40,414 nucleotides of DNA, from contig NZ_LUHJ01000006.1 of assembly GCF_001597745.1 (NCBI RefSeq), positions 1-40,414 of the forward strand, in the 5' to 3' direction. The position numbers were made by a program, and so were the translations under genes. The notes under the pieces were generated by a model that was not told the origin of the DNA, did not search any database, and saw only the letters and a list, made by a program, of their open reading frames with translations. Below, one piece after another: positions 1 through 8,628 of the stretch. This DNA comes from Anabaena sp. 4-3 (GTDB lineage Bacteria > Cyanobacteriota > Cyanobacteriia > Cyanobacteriales > Nostocaceae). Every line of letters begins with the position of its first letter. Positions within the stretch are counted from its first letter, which is position 1.

Positions 1-90
1 AGGTTCGGTTGCCCCGGACTGCGCTTCGCTGCGCTCGTCTCATCGGCACTTATTCAATATAGCTAACCTCACCTGGATTGTCAACTCTTT

Positions 91-116
91 CCGAAAAAAA
101 TTTTTCGGCTTTTTTT
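91..116 (+). terminator. Rho-independent terminator of a gene left of the window
   Basis: CCGAAAAA and TTTTTCGG form an 8-bp stem with an AA loop, followed directly by CTTTTTTT. It lies about 80 bases before glyQ and reads on the + strand, so it most likely ends a transcript entering from the left. Confidence 0.7.
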
Positions 117-181
117 CTGTCCCTTCAACGTCACCACAGTAGGGCTTTCTAGGCAACAATGGTGTATGCACTGTGCTGAGT

Positions 182-188
182 AAGGAGG
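182..188 (+). promoter_or_regulatory. Strong ribosome binding site for glyQ
   Basis: AAGGAGG lies 7 bases before a GTG codon at 196. It decides the glyQ start, since the reading frame has no better-placed ATG before the conserved N-terminus. Confidence 0.75.
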
Positions 189-195
189 GTAGAGC

Positions 196-1068
196 GTGAA
201 TTTTCAGTCGGTAATAGCTACACTGCATCAGTTTTGGAGTGAGCGCGGTTGTTTGATTGCCCAGCCTTATGACATGGAAAAGGGAGCAGGGACAAAAAAT
301 CCCCACACTTTTTTAAGGGCTTTGGGGCCTGAACCTTGGGCGGTTGCTTATGTTGAACCCTGTCGTCGTCCTACAGATGGACGTTATGGTGAAAATCCTA
401 ATCGCTTCCAGCATTATTATCAGTACCAGGTTTTGATTAAGCCTTCACCAGACAACATTCAGGAAATTTATCTTGATTCCTTGAGGGCTTTGGGTATTCG
501 TCCAGAAGACCATGATATTCGGTTTGTGGAAGATAACTGGGAAGATGCAACGGTGGGTGCTTGGGGTACTGGTTGGGAAGTTTGGTTAGATGGGATGGAA
601 ATTACTCAATTTACCTATTTCCAACAATGTGGGGGTATTGATTGCCGTCCGGTATCCATTGAGATTACTTATGGTTTAGAGCGATTGGCGATGTATCTCC
701 AGGAAGTGGAGGCTATTACTAAAATTGATTGGACGGATAACATTACCTATGGTGATGTCCATCTCCAGGGTGAAATTGAGCAGTGTACTTATAACTTTGA
801 AGCGTCGAATCCTGAGTTACTGCTGACGCTGTTTAATTTGTATGAGCAGGAAGCTACCCAGTTAACGGAGAAGGGTTTGGTTTTACCTAGCCTAGATTAC
901 GTAATGAAGTGTTCCCACACATTCAACTTACTGGATGCTAGAGGCGTGATTTCTGTAACGGAGAGAACTCGCTATATTGCTAGGATTCGGCATTTGGCTC
1001 GGAAGGTGGCTCATTTATATGTTGAGCAACGGGAGAAGTTGGGTTTCCCGTTGTTGAAAAATGCCTGA
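196..1068 (+). CDS. glyQ: Glycine--tRNA ligase alpha subunit
   Basis: The 290-residue protein matches the usual length of the catalytic alpha subunit of the bacterial alpha2beta2 glycyl-tRNA synthetase, a cytosolic class II enzyme that joins glycine to tRNA-Gly using ATP. The N-terminus ([12 protein letters not shown], then [16 protein letters not shown]) and the central [17 protein letters not shown] and [11 protein letters not shown] blocks are hallmarks of the family. Translation starts at GTG with a strong Shine-Dalgarno sequence. The beta subunit gene glyS is not adjacent; in cyanobacteria the two genes are often unlinked. The gene stands alone, between a terminator upstream and a weak stem-loop downstream. 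Confidence 0.97.
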   Translation: MNFQSVIATLHQFWSERGCLIAQPYDMEKGAGTKNPHTFLRALGPEPWAVAYVEPCRRPTDGRYGENPNRFQHYYQYQVLIKPSPDNIQEIYLDSLRALGIRPEDHDIRFVEDNWEDATVGAWGTGWEVWLDGMEITQFTYFQQCGGIDCRPVSIEITYGLERLAMYLQEVEAITKIDWTDNITYGDVHLQGEIEQCTYNFEASNPELLLTLFNLYEQEATQLTEKGLVLPSLDYVMKCSHTFNLLDARGVISVTERTRYIARIRHLARKVAHLYVEQREKLGFPLLKNA

Positions 1069-1121
1069 GTAGCATAGTAGAAACTGGTGCTTCATATTTG
1101 TTAAAACTTAATAAGATTTCT

Positions 1122-1148
1122 TAACCCTCATTCATGGAAAGAGGGTTA
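1122..1148 (+). terminator. Possible weak terminator after glyQ
   Basis: TAACCCTC and GAGGGTTA pair across an 11-base loop, 53 bases after the glyQ stop. No clean T-run follows, so intrinsic termination is uncertain. Confidence 0.35.
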
Positions 1149-1187
1149 TCTGTAATTTAGCTAACAAATATTGATGGTGCTGGAGTT

Positions 1188-1673
1188 ATGGTGAATTGGA
1201 GTGAGGTGCTAGAACCCATCGCGGCTTGGTTTCGTTCTCTAGGAGTTCCTGAGCCGATTGTGCATTGGGGGCATCCTTTGATGATGGGGATTGTGATTTT
1301 TGTGGTGGGTAGTTTTGTGGGGGTGACTGGTTGGAGAGGAAAATTACTTGAGGAAAAAGATAAAGATGCTGCTTTGAAAAGTCGGATGGCGCATCGTCAA
1401 TTAGCACCTTGGCTGTTTATCTTCCTGGCTGGTGGTTATACTGGCGGAGTTTTATCTTTAGTGATGCAGCATCAACCACTGTTTGAAAGTCCTCACTTTT
1501 GGACTGGTTCACTCGTACTATTACTTTTGTTAATTAATGGTGTGATTTCTTTGAGTGGTTTTGCTGGGAATAAAAAAGCTTTACGGGCTGCTCATGCTTA
1601 TTTGGGTAGTGTGACACTCGGTGTTTTATTGCTCCATGCTGTCTTAGGATTCAACTTGGGTATCTCTTTATAG
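1188..1673 (+). CDS. DUF4079 family membrane protein
   Basis: This 161-residue protein has about four hydrophobic segments (near residues 30-48, 71-93, 104-124 and 138-158) and histidines at membrane edges (IVHWGHPLM, MAHRQLAPW, AHAYLG, LLHAVLG). That pattern is typical of DUF4079 proteins of cyanobacteria and plastids; it resembles b-type cytochrome folds, but heme binding is my inference. The ATG at 1188 is preceded by GGAG at 1182-1185. A perfect palindromic terminator follows. The function is not known; a photosynthesis-related membrane role is plausible but not shown by the sequence. Confidence 0.85.
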   Translation: MVNWSEVLEPIAAWFRSLGVPEPIVHWGHPLMMGIVIFVVGSFVGVTGWRGKLLEEKDKDAALKSRMAHRQLAPWLFIFLAGGYTGGVLSLVMQHQPLFESPHFWTGSLVLLLLLINGVISLSGFAGNKKALRAAHAYLGSVTLGVLLLHAVLGFNLGISL

Positions 1674-1742
1674 AGGAGTTACGGCAACTCTAAACAAATA
1701 CGATTAAATCTTTAACTTTGTTGGAGTTAGATTTTATAAGGT

Positions 1743-1768
1743 AAAGCCCGCGATCGCGGGCTTTGTTT
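1743..1768 (+). terminator. Palindromic terminator after the DUF4079 gene
   Basis: A perfect 22-base palindrome (arms AAAGCCCGCG and CGCGGGCTTT around a HIP1 core) lies 69 bases after the stop and is followed by GTTTG. The A-rich and T-rich ends would let it work in either direction. Confidence 0.6.
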
Positions 1769-1879
1769 GTATTCACGGATTGCACTATGATGAAACCCCA
1801 ATAGGGTTGAGTTAAGGTTTATTGGTGTAGTCAACAAGACGTGATTTATCGCGTCTCTACAAGAGGGTGTTGGGCTGAT

Positions 1880-4234
1880 ATGTTTCAGAGTGCTGGTGTG
1901 ATTATCTGTATTGCCTATATTTTAGGACTGTTATTGACGGCTGTTCCTGGGGGTGGGGTGTGGGTTTTGCTGTTGGGAATCGTGGGTGCAGTGCTTTCTG
2001 GAAGCCGATATACCAAGGTAAGAAAACTTGCACAGTCATCTGAAGCGGGTAAGGGTAGGGTTCAGGTAACAGCTAACTTTTGGCAATTTATCCCTCATGC
2101 GCGAATCTGCTTAATAGCTGGTTTGATAGGGCTGTTAGCTAGTTTTTATTTGCAATGGCGAGTGCCGGCAGTAGGCGAAACAGATATTAGTCAATTTGTG
2201 CCACCAGCAAATAGCAATAGTCAAGAACAATTGGTGATTGTGCGTGGCGAAATAATGAGTAGTCCGCGTGTGACTCGGAGTCAACGAGGACAATTTTGGT
2301 TGGAAGCATCTCAGCTAGGTCAAATCAAAAACGAAAAAGATACGGAAGAAACTCAAAAAGGAGTCACGGGCAAGTTATATGTGACAGTGCCATTACTTCA
2401 GGCTACTGGGTTATATCCTGGAGAAACTATTGAAATCACTGGGATGTTGTACAAACCAAAAGGTGCATCTAATCCTGGTGGGTTTGACTTTCAGAAGTTT
2501 TTAAAGCAAGAGGGCGCGTTTGCTGGTTTGATGGGGCGGCAAATCAATATTGTAGATGAGAATCGTCAATGGGGATGGTGGCAAGTTCGGGAGCGAATTG
2601 TGCGATCGCAAGTTCGTGGTTTGGATGTTCCCGAAGGTTCTCTTGTCAGTGCAATGGTTTTAGGTAGCAAAGCTGTTGATTTACCCTACGACATCCGCGA
2701 TATGTTTGTTAAAGCTGGTTTAGCCCATGCTTTGGCGGCTTCCGGTTTTCAAACTTCGCTGATTTTGAGTGTAATTTTGCAACTGACAAAGCGTGCAAGC
2801 AAAGCTATACAAGTTAGCCTTGGTTCACTAGCTTTAATTATTTTCCTGTTTTTAACAGGGTTTCAAGCTGCTGTTCTCAGGGCTGTAATTATGGGTTTTG
2901 CGGCTTTGCTGGGTTTGGCGTTAAATAGGAAGGTAAAACAGTTAGGTTCGCTGTTATTAGCTGCTACTTTATTATTGTTATTTAATCCTTTGTGGATTTG
3001 GGATTTAGGTTTTCAGTTGAGTTTTTTAGCGACGCTGGGGTTAGTGGTGAGTTCACCAGCAATTATTAATCAATTGGGTTGGCTACCACCTGCGATCGCT
3101 TCTTTGATTGCCGTTCCCTTAGCCGCTACAATTTGGACTTTACCGATAATTTTATATAATTTTAGTGTTGTTGCAGTTTATTCTTTACCACTAAATGTCC
3201 TGACTACTCCATTCATTTCTATAATTAGTATTGGTGGTATGGTCAGTGCTGTAATTAGTTTAATTTCACCAGAAATCGGCAGTTCTGTAGCTAGTGTTTT
3301 ACATCTGCCTACATACTGCCTGATTAAATTAGTAGAATTCTGTAACCAACTGCCAAGCAGTTCAGTGGCTGTAGGTAGTTTATCTCTTTGGCAATTATTA
3401 ACAGCTTATACACTAATTTTATTAGTCTGCTTTATAGGCTGGTGGCAGAAACGTTGGGTATTTGCCACTTTAATTACGGTTGGTTTAGTCTTATTTCCGG
3501 CTTGGCATTCTGCAAATACATTAACGAGGATAACTTTGCTAGAAGCTGGTGCCGAGCCTGTTATAGTTATTCAAGATCAAGGTAAAGTCACTTTAATTAA
3601 TAGTGGTGATGAGGGTACTGGACGCTTCACAATTCTACCGTTTTTACAACAACAAGGTATTAATCATATAGATTGGGGAATTGCTACTGACTTTCAAAGA
3701 AATAATAGTGATGCTTGGTTGGAAGTTTTACAAAATCTACCGATTAAAAATTTCTATGCTTATGCCATAAACAAAGACAATCCTATTACTAATCAAGCAA
3801 TTACACAAGTTTTACAAAAGGATAAGGGATTTTATCAAATGTTGCCTGTGGGACAACCTATCAATACAGGTTCTACAGTTGCACAATTAATTAATGAACA
3901 ACCGATTTTACAATTGCAGGTTTTTGGACAAACTTGGTTATTAGTGGGGAATGTGAAAGCTAAAGAGGTAGAAAGAATTATGAAAGCTGGTGGTTGGCCT
4001 AATCCCCAGGTATTATGGTGTAATTCTGAGTCTTTAAAAGATTTAGTTATCTCGCTTCAACCACAGGTGGCGATCGCTGGTTATGGTAATTTAGACTCTA
4101 ATACCTTGGCGGAACTCAGCAAAACTTCAACCAAGTTATTTCTGACAGCGCAAGATGGGGCGGTACAATGGACACCCCAAGGTGAATTTGAGTCTTTTAT
4201 TCAAGTCTCAGAAAATAAATCTTCTGCTATATAA
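1880..4234 (+). CDS. comEC: ComEC/Rec2 family DNA uptake channel
   Basis: This is a large polytopic membrane protein (784 residues from this start). ComEC proteins form the inner-membrane channel that carries single-stranded DNA into the cytoplasm during natural transformation. Visible are an N-terminal membrane pair, a soluble DUF4131-like domain (about residues 90-235), the ComEC core with the hallmark HALAASGFQ and GFQLSFLATLG stretches, and a C-terminal domain of about 220 residues in the position of the usual metallo-beta-lactamase-like domain. The HxHxDH metal motif is not visible there; ATDFQRNNSDAW stands in its place. The frame also opens at GTG 1841, but that stretch reads through a dispersed repeat (ATTTATCGCGTCTCTAC), so ATG 1880, where the homologous hydrophobic N-terminus begins, is preferred. 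No other com genes are adjacent. Confidence 0.9.
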   Translation: MFQSAGVIICIAYILGLLLTAVPGGGVWVLLLGIVGAVLSGSRYTKVRKLAQSSEAGKGRVQVTANFWQFIPHARICLIAGLIGLLASFYLQWRVPAVGETDISQFVPPANSNSQEQLVIVRGEIMSSPRVTRSQRGQFWLEASQLGQIKNEKDTEETQKGVTGKLYVTVPLLQATGLYPGETIEITGMLYKPKGASNPGGFDFQKFLKQEGAFAGLMGRQINIVDENRQWGWWQVRERIVRSQVRGLDVPEGSLVSAMVLGSKAVDLPYDIRDMFVKAGLAHALAASGFQTSLILSVILQLTKRASKAIQVSLGSLALIIFLFLTGFQAAVLRAVIMGFAALLGLALNRKVKQLGSLLLAATLLLLFNPLWIWDLGFQLSFLATLGLVVSSPAIINQLGWLPPAIASLIAVPLAATIWTLPIILYNFSVVAVYSLPLNVLTTPFISIISIGGMVSAVISLISPEIGSSVASVLHLPTYCLIKLVEFCNQLPSSSVAVGSLSLWQLLTAYTLILLVCFIGWWQKRWVFATLITVGLVLFPAWHSANTLTRITLLEAGAEPVIVIQDQGKVTLINSGDEGTGRFTILPFLQQQGINHIDWGIATDFQRNNSDAWLEVLQNLPIKNFYAYAINKDNPITNQAITQVLQKDKGFYQMLPVGQPINTGSTVAQLINEQPILQLQVFGQTWLLVGNVKAKEVERIMKAGGWPNPQVLWCNSESLKDLVISLQPQVAIAGYGNLDSNTLAELSKTSTKLFLTAQDGAVQWTPQGEFESFIQVSENKSSAI

Positions 4235-4300
4235 GTTAGTGGTAGGACTTTCAGTTTTGATTTTGTGGGTGTAGTGTCTCACAGATAGTTGAGGACTAAA

Positions 4301-4362
4301 GTAGGGGCGGGTTTACAGATATCATCAATTATTAACAGGGATTTTGGTGAACCCGCCCCTAC
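4301..4362. repeat. Palindromic repeat between comEC and the ROK kinase
   Basis: Inverted arms of 16 bases (left GTAGGGGCGGGTTTAC, right GTGAACCCGCCCCTAC, one mismatch) are separated by 30 bases. It sits between two convergent genes and could form a bidirectional terminator hairpin. The GTAGGGG-type end resembles other dispersed palindromes in this window. Confidence 0.6.
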
Positions 4363-4380
4363 TACAAGCAATTAAAATGT

Positions 4381-5358
4381 TTATGACAGTTGCGTTAGTC
4401 CTGTTTGAGTTAGTAGTGTTTCAGCTAAGGCTACAGCACCCCATAATGGCGCATCATTGCCTAATGCTGCTGGTACAATTTCAAATATCACTTCTGGTAA
4501 AGCAGTTTCTCTGGCTGTCTTCTGTAGTACAGTCCACCAGTTATCACCTGCTTTGGTGACACTACCACCTAAAATAAAACGCTGTGGATTAATCAAATTA
4601 GCAACATTGCCAACTCCCACACCTAAAGCCCAAGCAGACTTTTGCAACACAGTTTGAGCTATGTTGTCTCCTTTGCTGGCTGCTTCACTAATTATCTGAC
4701 CTGTTAATAATTTTAGATTATTGTCTACCAAGTTTCTCAGTATTTCTCCGCTTTGAGGTGCTTGGTTGGCTAAAATCTCTTTGGCGTTTTGCGCCATGTA
4801 AGGCCCAGATGCTAAACGTTCTACGCATCCCCGTTTACCACACAAGCATACAGGGCCAGTGGGATCGACAACTATATGTCCAATTTCACCCGCCATACCT
4901 GCTGCACCCCGCCAGGGTTTACCGTTGAGTATCCAACCACCACCTACACCAGTGCTAATGGTAATGTAAAACAGGCTATCATATCCCTGTCCTGCACCAA
5001 AACTGTATTCTCCCAAAGCTGCAACATTGGCATCGTTGTCTACATTGGTAGGTACGCCAAACTCTTTTTCTAGTAAGTCTTTGAGGGGGATGTTTTCCCA
5101 GCCTGGAACGTGATGAGATAATCTGACAGTGCCAGTAATAGCATCTACAGGGCCGCCAAAACTGACTCCTATGGCTGAGGGAGTGGTATCTTGCAGCAGG
5201 GAATGAATGAGCGATCGCATAATTTCTAAGTCTGTGTTAGCATCTCCATCAACTGGGGAAAGCTGACGTTGATAACCTAACCATTCTCTAGATCCAGGTT
5301 TAACTACTGCTGCGGCTAGTTTAGTTCCGCCAAAATCTAGGGCTAAGATAACTCCCAT
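4381..5358 (-). CDS. ROK family sugar kinase (glucokinase-like)
   Basis: The protein (325 residues from this start) has the N-terminal phosphate-binding motif LALDFGGTKLAAAVV, the ROK-type GVGGGWILNGKPWRG stretch, and the zinc-binding region GHIVVDP followed by CLCGKRGCVE, where one His and three Cys hold a structural zinc. ROK kinases phosphorylate glucose or related sugars with ATP in the cytosol; other members are transcriptional repressors, but no N-terminal helix-turn-helix is present here, so a kinase role is favoured. The frame is open up to ATG 5397; ATG 5358 is preferred because the fold begins two residues later. The gene is convergent with comEC and has a long upstream region without clear genes. 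The exact sugar cannot be read from the sequence. Confidence 0.85.
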   Translation of the reverse strand: MGVILALDFGGTKLAAAVVKPGSREWLGYQRQLSPVDGDANTDLEIMRSLIHSLLQDTTPSAIGVSFGGPVDAITGTVRLSHHVPGWENIPLKDLLEKEFGVPTNVDNDANVAALGEYSFGAGQGYDSLFYITISTGVGGGWILNGKPWRGAAGMAGEIGHIVVDPTGPVCLCGKRGCVERLASGPYMAQNAKEILANQAPQSGEILRNLVDNNLKLLTGQIISEAASKGDNIAQTVLQKSAWALGVGVGNVANLINPQRFILGGSVTKAGDNWWTVLQKTARETALPEVIFEIVPAALGNDAPLWGAVALAETLLTQTGLTQLS

Positions 5359-5397
5359 AAATTTATTTCTCAAAAAATTATCATAAAGCTTCGGCAT

Positions 5398-6435
5398 TGA
5401 TTTTAAATTAAATGGTTTTGTGCTTCAGCATCACAATTGAAAGGGAACTACCTATAGCTTCTCTGTTTATTGATAATTATTCTTAATAAAAGTCTAGCTT
5501 TTGACAATGAATATCATAGATTAATTTCGATGCAAAAGGCTGTAGGTCTTGAGATGGATGGGATTTAGCAGTCGTATTCCATAAAATTTTAGTCTGCATA
5601 TTAAAAAAAACTTGCATTAATGACAAACTTCAGTTACATTCAAAGATAGATGTCTCAAAAGTCCTCTGATTTGCACAAGTAAAAATAAGCTGGCAGAAGC
5701 TATAACCCATTTGTTCAGTTTCTCCGCTTTTCTCTAACCTGTAATTGAGACACTGAAAGCATGAACAAGAAATCATACTTTAAGTAAGAATTTGGCGGAT
5801 GAAATATCTATTCATTGAGGATAGGATGTTTTTAAACATACCTTCATACCAGGAAATTAAGTTTTTTCTCAAAAAGTTGCGAATTTTTGCAACTTCTATC
5901 CACCAGACAAACTCACTGCACTGGAATGAAAAAAAAGTTACAACTGAGTTTGCTAATCACAGCATTTTTAATTAATAGCCAAGCACAATATCAAGAGTAT
6001 TTTCTTGTTCAAAAGTTACTATCATTATCTTTACTGTTGTTGAAGGACAATAATGGTAATTTTTTCATACAGATAGTTGACACAATATCTCTTGCTATCC
6101 AAACTTTTAAGAACAAGCAATTAATTAGAAATACTGTATTGGCTACTATCTATAGTCAGAATTTCATCTAATTTATTTAGGTGTTACGGTTTCACAACTT
6201 CATTTTGGACTATGTGTTCTCCGATACTACCTCAAAAAATTTCTCCTCCTCTTCTAGAATTTTTCTTAATAGAGAAGAATTTTTTGGAAAAGAATGCTAT
6301 AAAGTGCCTACCTGGGTTTAACCAGTAAATGCCAATTATGCGTTTTTACCTTTGTGAGATGAAAGAATTGTAACTTGGAATACAATTTGCATTTTTGAGA
6401 AATATTGTCTATAAAATCATTCAACTAACAGAAAA
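5398..6435. other. Long gene-poor, AT-rich spacer
   Basis: About 1 kb separates the ROK kinase from the next secure gene. The only open frame of note runs from TTG 5887 to 6171. It includes a possible start at ATG 5926 with a lysine-rich, hydrophobic N-terminus (MKKKLQLSLLITAFLI), which could be a signal peptide, but the remainder is low-complexity Leu/Ile-rich sequence, no ribosome binding site is clear, and I recognise no family. I treat it as probably non-coding or a decayed gene. No strong terminator, RNA gene or repeat was seen in the rest. Confidence 0.5.
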
Positions 6436-7413
6436 ATGAGTAATTTTTTTTGTTCCGACTATACACGCCAAATAGGAGAAGAAGTTATTGGTAGCGCGAC
6501 TGATTACCAAACTTATATTCTGGTGGAATGTCCTCTACCTTGGGTATCAAATGCTTTTAATTCTAAGTGGGTACCAAAAAATTTACAGATTTTGGTAGAG
6601 GAAGTAAATCAATCTAAACTACCAATTAGATTTCTGTTAATTGCTAATGATTTAACAAATAAAGTAGATTACACAACCCTATTGATTTATCAAAAACAAG
6701 AAGGGTTAAGTCGTGAATATAATAAATACGAGTTTAAGCTACCGCATATAGAACAGGTAGCAGGAGTTGTAAAAAAATGGTTGTGCGGAAAAATGCCTGG
6801 TTATGAATTAGAAACCAGTGTGACTAGAGATATTTTGGTATGTACCCACGGTAGTCATGACAAGTGTTGTGCTAGATACGGTAATCCTTTTTATTTTCAT
6901 GCTGCTGCGAATATTGTGAGTTTAAATTTAGAAAATGTTCGCATTTGGAAATCTAGCCATTTTGGAGGGCATCGATTTGCACCTACAGCGATAGATTTAC
7001 CAGAAGGCAGATATTACGGGCTACTGGATGAAGATTCATTCAGATCAATTTTGACACGGACTGGTGACATCAATTGTCTCAATCAAGTTTATCGAGGATG
7101 GGGAATTTTGCCATCTGCAATTCAAGTTTTAGAAAGAGATTTAATCCTTGATCATGGTTGGGATTGGTTTAAATACAAAGTTTCAGGAAAAATTCTCGAA
7201 CAAAGCTTAGACAACAATACGATTTTAGGAGAATTAACTGTTGAAAAAAGCTCTGGTTCTCTGTGTACTTACCAAGCTAAAATCGTCAAAGATAACACAA
7301 AAACTGTAGAAGTTAAAGGTTCTTGTAGTGCTGAACGAACTTCAGTTTTTAAGAAGTATACTGTCGAGCATCTGTGGTTAGTTGCTGAGAAGGTTGTCAG
7401 CTGTAGCAGATAG
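6436..7413 (+). CDS. Sucrase/ferredoxin-like (Apd1/Aim32-type) Fe-S protein
   Basis: This 325-residue protein carries the features of the sucraseferredoxin-like family (Pfam Suc_Fer-like): a C-terminal thioredoxin-like ferredoxin domain with CTHGSHDKCC (Cys136, Cys144, Cys145) and SSHFGGHRFAP (His175, His179). In yeast Apd1 and Aim32 this Cys pair plus HxGGH binds a [2Fe-2S] cluster with two Cys and two His ligands, so the same cluster is predicted here. The role in bacteria is unknown; a redox or electron-transfer function is inferred. It is soluble, with no signal peptide. The region after about residue 230 continues beyond the ferredoxin-like fold (about 95 residues) and I do not recognise it. 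The gene stands alone. Confidence 0.85.
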   Translation: MSNFFCSDYTRQIGEEVIGSATDYQTYILVECPLPWVSNAFNSKWVPKNLQILVEEVNQSKLPIRFLLIANDLTNKVDYTTLLIYQKQEGLSREYNKYEFKLPHIEQVAGVVKKWLCGKMPGYELETSVTRDILVCTHGSHDKCCARYGNPFYFHAAANIVSLNLENVRIWKSSHFGGHRFAPTAIDLPEGRYYGLLDEDSFRSILTRTGDINCLNQVYRGWGILPSAIQVLERDLILDHGWDWFKYKVSGKILEQSLDNNTILGELTVEKSSGSLCTYQAKIVKDNTKTVEVKGSCSAERTSVFKKYTVEHLWLVAEKVVSCSR

Positions 7414-7589
7414 CTAACACTAGCTGTTGTTTTATACAATGTGTCATCTACCGTAAGACATAAAATCAGCCAGGTCAGGAAACTTTGACTTTTAGAGATG
7501 AGTATGGTGCAGTTATTGAGCGATCGCCTGTGGTAGCGAGTTGTGTGCAAGTGAGGATAATTGTTTATCAAGCGATCGCTTCACATAAG

Positions 7590-7829
7590 TTAAATTACAG
7601 CTTCTTCGTATTCACAATCAAAAACCACCACAAAGTAAGCATCAGGGAAAAGTTGACGTAAACTTCGTAAATAAGTTTCTGCATAAGAGCGACTGCGGAA
7701 GCTAGCAACAGTTACACGTTGCATATCAGGAAGTAGACGCACAATCACCCAAGAGGAATTGAGGATTTCTTTATTAACAAGCTTCAGATTTTTGCAGATA
7801 GAATCTTGGTAATTTATATTTCTGGTCAT
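7590..7829 (-). CDS. Small conserved hypothetical protein
   Basis: A 79-residue protein starting at ATG 7829. The C-terminal half (SSWVIVRLLPDM, TVASFRSRSYAETYLRSLRQLFPDAYFVVVFD) has alternating hydrophobic strands and a helix, giving a small beta-alpha-beta look like a stress or ferredoxin-like mini-domain. I cannot name the family. It is divergent from the HicB-like gene at 7953 across a 123-base spacer. The good codon pattern and plausible fold make it likely to be real; it is not HicA. Confidence 0.6.
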   Translation of the reverse strand: MTRNINYQDSICKNLKLVNKEILNSSWVIVRLLPDMQRVTVASFRSRSYAETYLRSLRQLFPDAYFVVVFDCEYEEAVI

Positions 7830-7952
7830 GATATGGCCTTGATATTAATTGCCACAGGGCGATTTCGCCGAGAATAAATCGCACCTGAATTTTCCTATTT
7901 GTGGGATTTTGCTTATACACTGAAGATGTAATTCCAACCTCACACAAGCTCT

Positions 7953-8189
7953 ATGAAGCCGCAGCAAGACTACACCAATTTGAACCGTTCCGACGAGAAT
8001 GGCACATTTGTTACCCATCTACCATTTGTATCAACCTGTCCTGCTTGGGGGAGAACACCAGATCAAGCTCGTGGTGAACTTATCTACGTTTTTGATATGA
8101 TTCAACCAGAGTATGAAGAACAAGAACGTTCTGTATCTGACTCCTTTGAACCATTCTTTCTAGAGGAAGAACGTCAACAGCTAAGGTAA
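7953..8189 (+). CDS. HicB-like small protein
   Basis: A 78-residue acidic protein. The segment GTFVTHLPFVSTCPAWGRTPDQARGE matches, in pattern, the HicB/DUF1902 fold: a strand, a Pro-Gly/Cys turn (normally PGC; here STCPAWG), then a TP-x-x-A-R-x-E helix. HicB antitoxins pair with a HicA toxin, a small RNase with a conserved His. No hicA-like frame flanks this gene, and the usual C-terminal DNA-binding domain is absent, so it is more likely a stand-alone HicB-fold protein. The start is ATG 7953, with no clear ribosome binding site. Confidence 0.6.
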   Translation: MKPQQDYTNLNRSDENGTFVTHLPFVSTCPAWGRTPDQARGELIYVFDMIQPEYEEQERSVSDSFEPFFLEEERQQLR

Positions 8190-8239
8190 GTAGTTTCATC
8201 TTCCATGTGTTTCAATGTAGAGAGTAGCTCATGATCAAA

Positions 8240-8294
8240 TATCGCCTAATTTGTAACTTCAGATATATTCAATGTAGAATCAGGCGATAATTTT
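8240..8294 (+). terminator. Possible terminator after the HicB-like gene
   Basis: TATCGCCT and AGGCGATA pair across a long AT-rich loop of 34 bases and are followed by ATTTTT, 50 bases after the stop codon. The long loop makes this tentative. Confidence 0.3.
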
Positions 8295-8311
8295 TATGTA
8301 CATCAGGTTAT

Positions 8312-8434
8312 ATCTTGCACCATTCTCAATAAGCGTAAGGTGGGCATTGCCAACAACCTAAAACTAAGGGTTTGAACAACTTGCAAGCAAATGCCCACCC
8401 TACAAAAATTATCATCAAGGAAAAGGTGCAAGAT
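8312..8434. mobile_element. 123-bp MITE-like nested palindrome
   Basis: Perfect 10-base terminal inverted repeats (ATCTTGCACC at 8312-8321, GGTGCAAGAT at 8425-8434) enclose a second inverted pair, GTAAGGTGGGCATTGC (8335-8350) and GCAAATGCCCACCCTAC (8387-8403). There is no coding capacity; an open frame starting at 8372 runs out of the element and is judged spurious. The architecture matches that of the 124-bp elements near 29132 and 40178, although the terminal sequences differ. It is probably a non-autonomous transposable element. Confidence 0.6.
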
Positions 8435-8628
8435 GTGTGTCAGGTATTAAATGAGCGATCGCATCTACCTAAATCAGCTATCATCTTATACTTTTTCATA
8501 AGCCCTTGCCATGAATTGTATACTGAATTGATTCTTGGCAAGAGCTTATCTAAAAATAATGTAGATGCTATTACCCTGTAACAGAAAGTTAAATTTTGCA
8601 TCCTATCCCAAAGATTTTTTTAGGCGTA

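Noticed and set aside
1-60. Possible tRNA 3' end (GGTTCGGTTGCCCC)
   Set aside because: No acceptor or anticodon stem can be closed within the window and no CCA end is placed correctly.
1841-1879. N-terminal extension of comEC from GTG 1841
   Set aside because: It reads through a dispersed repeat (ATTTATCGCGTCTCTAC) and precedes the conserved start.
8372-8581. 69-residue open frame
   Set aside because: It begins inside the 123-bp palindromic element and shows no family pattern.
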